Shown here: positions 14,269 through 16,379 of the stretch, one piece after another | Numbering within the stretch: the stretch's first letter is position 1 | Layout of the letters: the number at the start of each line of letters is the position of its first letter | Assembly (NCBI GenBank): GCA_036278635.1 | Contig: DASUKQ010000092.1 | Coordinates: 1-16,379 of the forward strand | Direction: 5' to 3' | DNA length: 16,379 nucleotides | Source: 66-474 sp036278635 | GTDB lineage: Bacteria; Pseudomonadota; Gammaproteobacteria; Xanthomonadales; Rhodanobacteraceae | Translations under genes and position numbers: made by a program | Notes under the pieces: model-generated | Told to the model about the DNA's origin: nothing | The model's input: only the letters and a program-made list of their open reading frames with translations | Databases searched by the model: none

Positions 14269-15529
14269 GCGTGGTCACCCTTTCCGGTACCGGTTTGGTT
14301 TTCTCCCACCCGAAGAACGTGTAGGCCCACAGGAACACGAAGAACCCGAAGTAGAGGATGACGAGCGTCCTCCCGAACAGGTTCTCGATGGTGGTGATGT
14401 CGGCATTGGGGCCGAAGATGGCCAGGATCCAGCCCGGCGTCAGGTCCGCGCCGATCGCGCTCAGCAACACGAACACGATCGCGAAGACGGTCAGCGCGAT
14501 CTTGTAGCCGAGCCCGCGGTACCGGATCGACTTGACCCTGCCGCGGTCGAGCCACGGCACCAGGAACAGCACGATGATCGACAGCGCCAGCGCGATCACG
14601 CCCCAGCCCTTGCTGGGAATCATGCGCAGGATCGCGTAGAACGGCGAGAAGTACCACACCGGCTTGATGGTGGCCGGCGTCACCAGGTCGTTGGCCGGAA
14701 TCGAGTTGTCGTGTTCGAGGAAGAACCCGCCCACGGTCGGCTCGAAGAAGATGATGATCGCGCAGATGATCAGGAACACGCCGACGCCGACCAGGTCCTT
14801 CAGCGTGAAGTAGGGATGGAACGGAATGCCGTCCAGCGGATGGCCGTCCGGGCCCTTGTGCTTCTTGATTTCGATTCCATCGGGGTTGTTCGAACCCACT
14901 TCGTGCAACGCGCCGATGTGCAGCACCACCAGCAACAGCAGCACCAGCGGCAGCGCGACCACGTGCAGCGCGAAGAAACGGTTCAAGGTGGGATCGGACG
15001 GCACGAAGCTGCCCATGATCCAGTCCACCAGCTGGGTGCCGATGACCGGCACCGCGCTGAACAGGGTGATGATGACCTTGGCGCCCCAGAACGACATGTT
15101 GCCCCAGGGCAGCACGTAACCCATGAAGGCTTCGGCCATCAGCGCCAGGAAGATCAGCATCCCGAGCAGCCACACCAGCTCGCGCGGCTTCTTGTACGAG
15201 CCGTACATCAGTCCCCGGAACATGTGCAGGTAGATCACGATGAAGAACATCGAGGCGCCGGTCACGTGCATGTATCGGACCAGCCAGCCCCAGTGGACGT
15301 CGCGCATGATGTACTGGACGGAATCGAACGCGCCGGCCGCGGTCGGGGAGTAGAACATCGTCAGGAAAATGCCGGTGACGATCTGGTTGACCAGCACCAG
15401 CAGCGCCAGCGAACCGAAGTAATACATGACGTTGAAGTTCTTCGGCGCGTAGTACTCCGTCATGTGCTTCTTGTAGGCGATGCCCATCCCGGGCGCGCGC
15501 TCGTTGAACCATTGCGTGAACGCGCCCAT
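14261..15529 (-). CDS. petB: Cytochrome b of the bc1 complex
   Basis: The membrane core of complex III, carrying haems bL and bH and the two quinone sites. The 422-residue product has about eight transmembrane helices. Haem ligands are His88 and His102 (RYMHVTGASMFFIVIYLH) and His189 and His204 (FFALHVVALPLVLLLLVVLH). The Qo region contains PWGNMSFWGA (141-150), and IKPVWYFSPFYAILR (288-302). In the last motif the usual PEWY glutamate is valine (Val291, codon GTG at 14659-14657). This is a full-length bc1-type b, with the eighth helix near 386-406 (TLVILYFGFFVFLWAYTFFGW). The ATG overlaps the petA stop by one base (TAATG), so translation is coupled. Confidence 0.97.
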   Translation of the reverse strand: MGAFTQWFNERAPGMGIAYKKHMTEYYAPKNFNVMYYFGSLALLVLVNQIVTGIFLTMFYSPTAAGAFDSVQYIMRDVHWGWLVRYMHVTGASMFFIVIYLHMFRGLMYGSYKKPRELVWLLGMLIFLALMAEAFMGYVLPWGNMSFWGAKVIITLFSAVPVIGTQLVDWIMGSFVPSDPTLNRFFALHVVALPLVLLLLVVLHIGALHEVGSNNPDGIEIKKHKGPDGHPLDGIPFHPYFTLKDLVGVGVFLIICAIIIFFEPTVGGFFLEHDNSIPANDLVTPATIKPVWYFSPFYAILRMIPSKGWGVIALALSIIVLFLVPWLDRGRVKSIRYRGLGYKIALTVFAIVFVLLSAIGADLTPGWILAIFGPNADITTIENLFGRTLVILYFGFFVFLWAYTFFGWEKTKPVPERVTTHA

Positions 15530-16125
15530 TACGCGGCTCCTTTCGGATCGACGCCGATCTGGATGTGGGTGTCATCGACGAAGTGGTACGGCGGCACCAC
15601 CATGTTGAGCGGCGCCGGCACGCCGTCGTACACGCGCGCCGCGATGTCGTAGCGCGAGTGGTGGCACGGGCAGTAGAACCCGCCCTTCCAGTCCGGGTCG
15701 AAGGGCTCGGGCCCCACCTTTTTCTTGTAGTCCGGCACGCAGCCCAGGTGGGTGCAGATGCCGATCAGCACCATCCATTCGGGCTTGATCGAGCGGGTCG
15801 GGTTCTGGCAGTACTCGGGCTGCTGTGGTTCCTTGGAGTCGGGGTCGCGCAGGCGCGGATCCTGCCTGGGCAACCATTTGAGCTGTTCGGGCGTGCGGTT
15901 GACCACGAAGATCGGCTGGCTGCGCCAGCCGTACCGGACCATCTGGCCCAGCTCGATCTTGCTGATGTCGATGGTGACCGGGGCCCCGGCCGACTCGGCG
16001 CGCGCGCTCGGCAACCAGGTCTCGACGAACGGAATCGCCGTGATGATCAGGCCGGCGCCGCCGATCACGGCCGTGGAGGCCGTCAGGAACCTGCGTCGAC
16101 CCTTGTTGATGCTCTCGTCCGCCAT
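15529..16125 (-). CDS. petA: Rieske iron-sulfur subunit of the bc1 complex
   Basis: This subunit carries the 2Fe-2S cluster that takes the first electron from ubiquinol at the Qo site. The 198-residue product begins with a twin-arginine signal-anchor (KGRRRFLTAST, residues 8-18, then a hydrophobic helix about 18-39), as expected for Tat export of a folded cluster protein. Cluster ligands are Cys124 and His126 in CTHLGC, and Cys152 and His155 in the second box; Cys129 and Cys154 form the disulfide. The second box reads CPCHHS, with His in place of the usual Gly, while the conserved Ser is kept. GVPAPLNMVVPPYHF follows (168-182). The ATG at 16125 has GGAGAGG upstream, a strong ribosome-binding site. 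It is the first gene of petABC-sspAB. Confidence 0.97.
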   Translation of the reverse strand: MADESINKGRRRFLTASTAVIGGAGLIITAIPFVETWLPSARAESAGAPVTIDISKIELGQMVRYGWRSQPIFVVNRTPEQLKWLPRQDPRLRDPDSKEPQQPEYCQNPTRSIKPEWMVLIGICTHLGCVPDYKKKVGPEPFDPDWKGGFYCPCHHSRYDIAARVYDGVPAPLNMVVPPYHFVDDTHIQIGVDPKGAA

Positions 16126-16260
16126 CCGCCTCTCCAGCTGCTGTGGTCACGCCGGTGGATCCGCCGTGATTGTCTGGCCCCGCGCCAACCCGGTTGAACG
16201 GCTCCTCCCGCGCCGCTCCATGCCGCATCCGTGCCGTTCATCGGGCCCCAAAATCGTGTT

Positions 16261-16289
16261 AGTTTAGCGTTCGCCTCTTGAGCGCACAA
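16261..16289 (-). promoter_or_regulatory. Candidate petABC promoter
   Basis: On the minus strand TTGTGC (16289-16284) and TAAACT (16266-16261) are separated by exactly 17 nt. Matches to consensus are 3 of 6 and 4 of 6. Transcription would start near 16254 and leave an untranslated leader of about 130 nt before petA. The stretch 16126-16260 contains no other element I can support. Confidence 0.45.
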
Positions 16290-16293
16290 TCCG

Positions 16294-16379
16294 ATGGCGC
16301 CCGACGGGGCCGTCTTCTCCATGCCCCGCAAGCTCCGCCCGCTCCTTTTCGTCCTGCAATTCGTGGTGGTGGGCCTCGC
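16294..16379 (+). CDS. Membrane-anchored protein, N-terminus only; possibly a DegQ/AlgW-type serine protease
   Basis: The reading frame from the ATG at 16294 is open to the window end and gives MAPDGAVFSMPRKLRPLLFV, continuing LQFVVVGLA. A basic cluster (RKLR) is followed by a hydrophobic helix, typical of an N-terminal inner-membrane anchor. The second ATG at 16321 is an equally good start, because the anchor begins right after it. The sequence resembles the anchors of trypsin-like S1C proteases that I recall next to petA in xanthomonads, but too little is present to confirm this. It diverges from petA and shares the 16126-16293 promoter gap. The 3' part is outside the window. Confidence 0.55.
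   Translation, partial: MAPDGAVFSMPRKLRPLLFVLQFVVVGL

Noticed and set aside
14189..15652. Plus-strand 487-codon open frame rich in His, Gln, Asp and Glu
   Set aside because: It mirrors the conserved cytochrome b gene; composition is the complement of a membrane protein, not a real domain.
1..16379. tRNA genes, insertion sequences, prophage genes and CRISPR arrays
   Set aside because: No cloverleaf-like sequence, transposase motif, terminal inverted repeat pair or regularly spaced direct repeat of CRISPR size was seen.

Overview
The window looks like the chromosome of a high-GC gammaproteobacterium, most likely in the Xanthomonadales (Lysobacterales, e.g. Rhodanobacteraceae). Reasons: RNase P RNA lies beside rsmI, followed by lpoA-yraN-dolP; petABC is followed by sspAB; RelA is a monofunctional synthetase; and long shadow ORFs reflect a strong G/C third-position bias. 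The exact genus cannot be read from the sequence. I see no tRNA, rRNA, insertion sequence, phage gene or CRISPR array.

Layout. (1) 1-456: RNase P RNA (rnpB, minus strand, 3' end outside the window), then a 7-nt-periodic inverted repeat at the end of rsmI. (2) 453-4087: rsmI (minus) diverges from the plus-strand operon lpoA-yraN-dolP, which serves envelope and cell-wall homeostasis. (3) 4104-6979: three minus-strand genes, an atypical epimerase/dehydratase, a 2-oxoglutarate/Fe(II) oxygenase and a family-2 glycosyltransferase, together suggesting surface-glycan synthesis or modification. (4) 7202-11139: a membrane-anchored protein with four ~100-residue TPR-like repeats, and relA, both minus. 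(5) 11258-12236: two small plus-strand genes, a secreted protein of unknown function and a DUF3301 membrane protein. (6) 12283-16125: petA-petB-petC (cytochrome bc1 complex) followed by sspA-sspB, all minus. (7) From 16294: the first codons of a divergent plus-strand membrane-anchored protein, cut by the window end.

From memory, Pseudomonas aeruginosa has one continuous run here: mraZ, rnpB, rsmI, lpoA, yraN, diaA, dolP, sspB, sspA, petC, petB, petA. This window keeps both ends of that run in the same order and orientation. However, diaA is missing and about 8.2 kb (roughly 4088-12282) lies between dolP and sspB. That interior holds all the less familiar genes. The oxygenase is visibly lower in GC than its surroundings, which makes the oxygenase-glycosyltransferase pair the best candidate for an acquired and poorly described function.

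Other points worth attention are a PVWY Qo motif in cytochrome b instead of PEWY, a CPCHHS cluster-binding box in the Rieske protein instead of CPCHGS, a strand-asymmetric hairpin in the rsmI message made of 7-nt repeats, and a nearly leaderless promoter for the 154-residue secreted protein.
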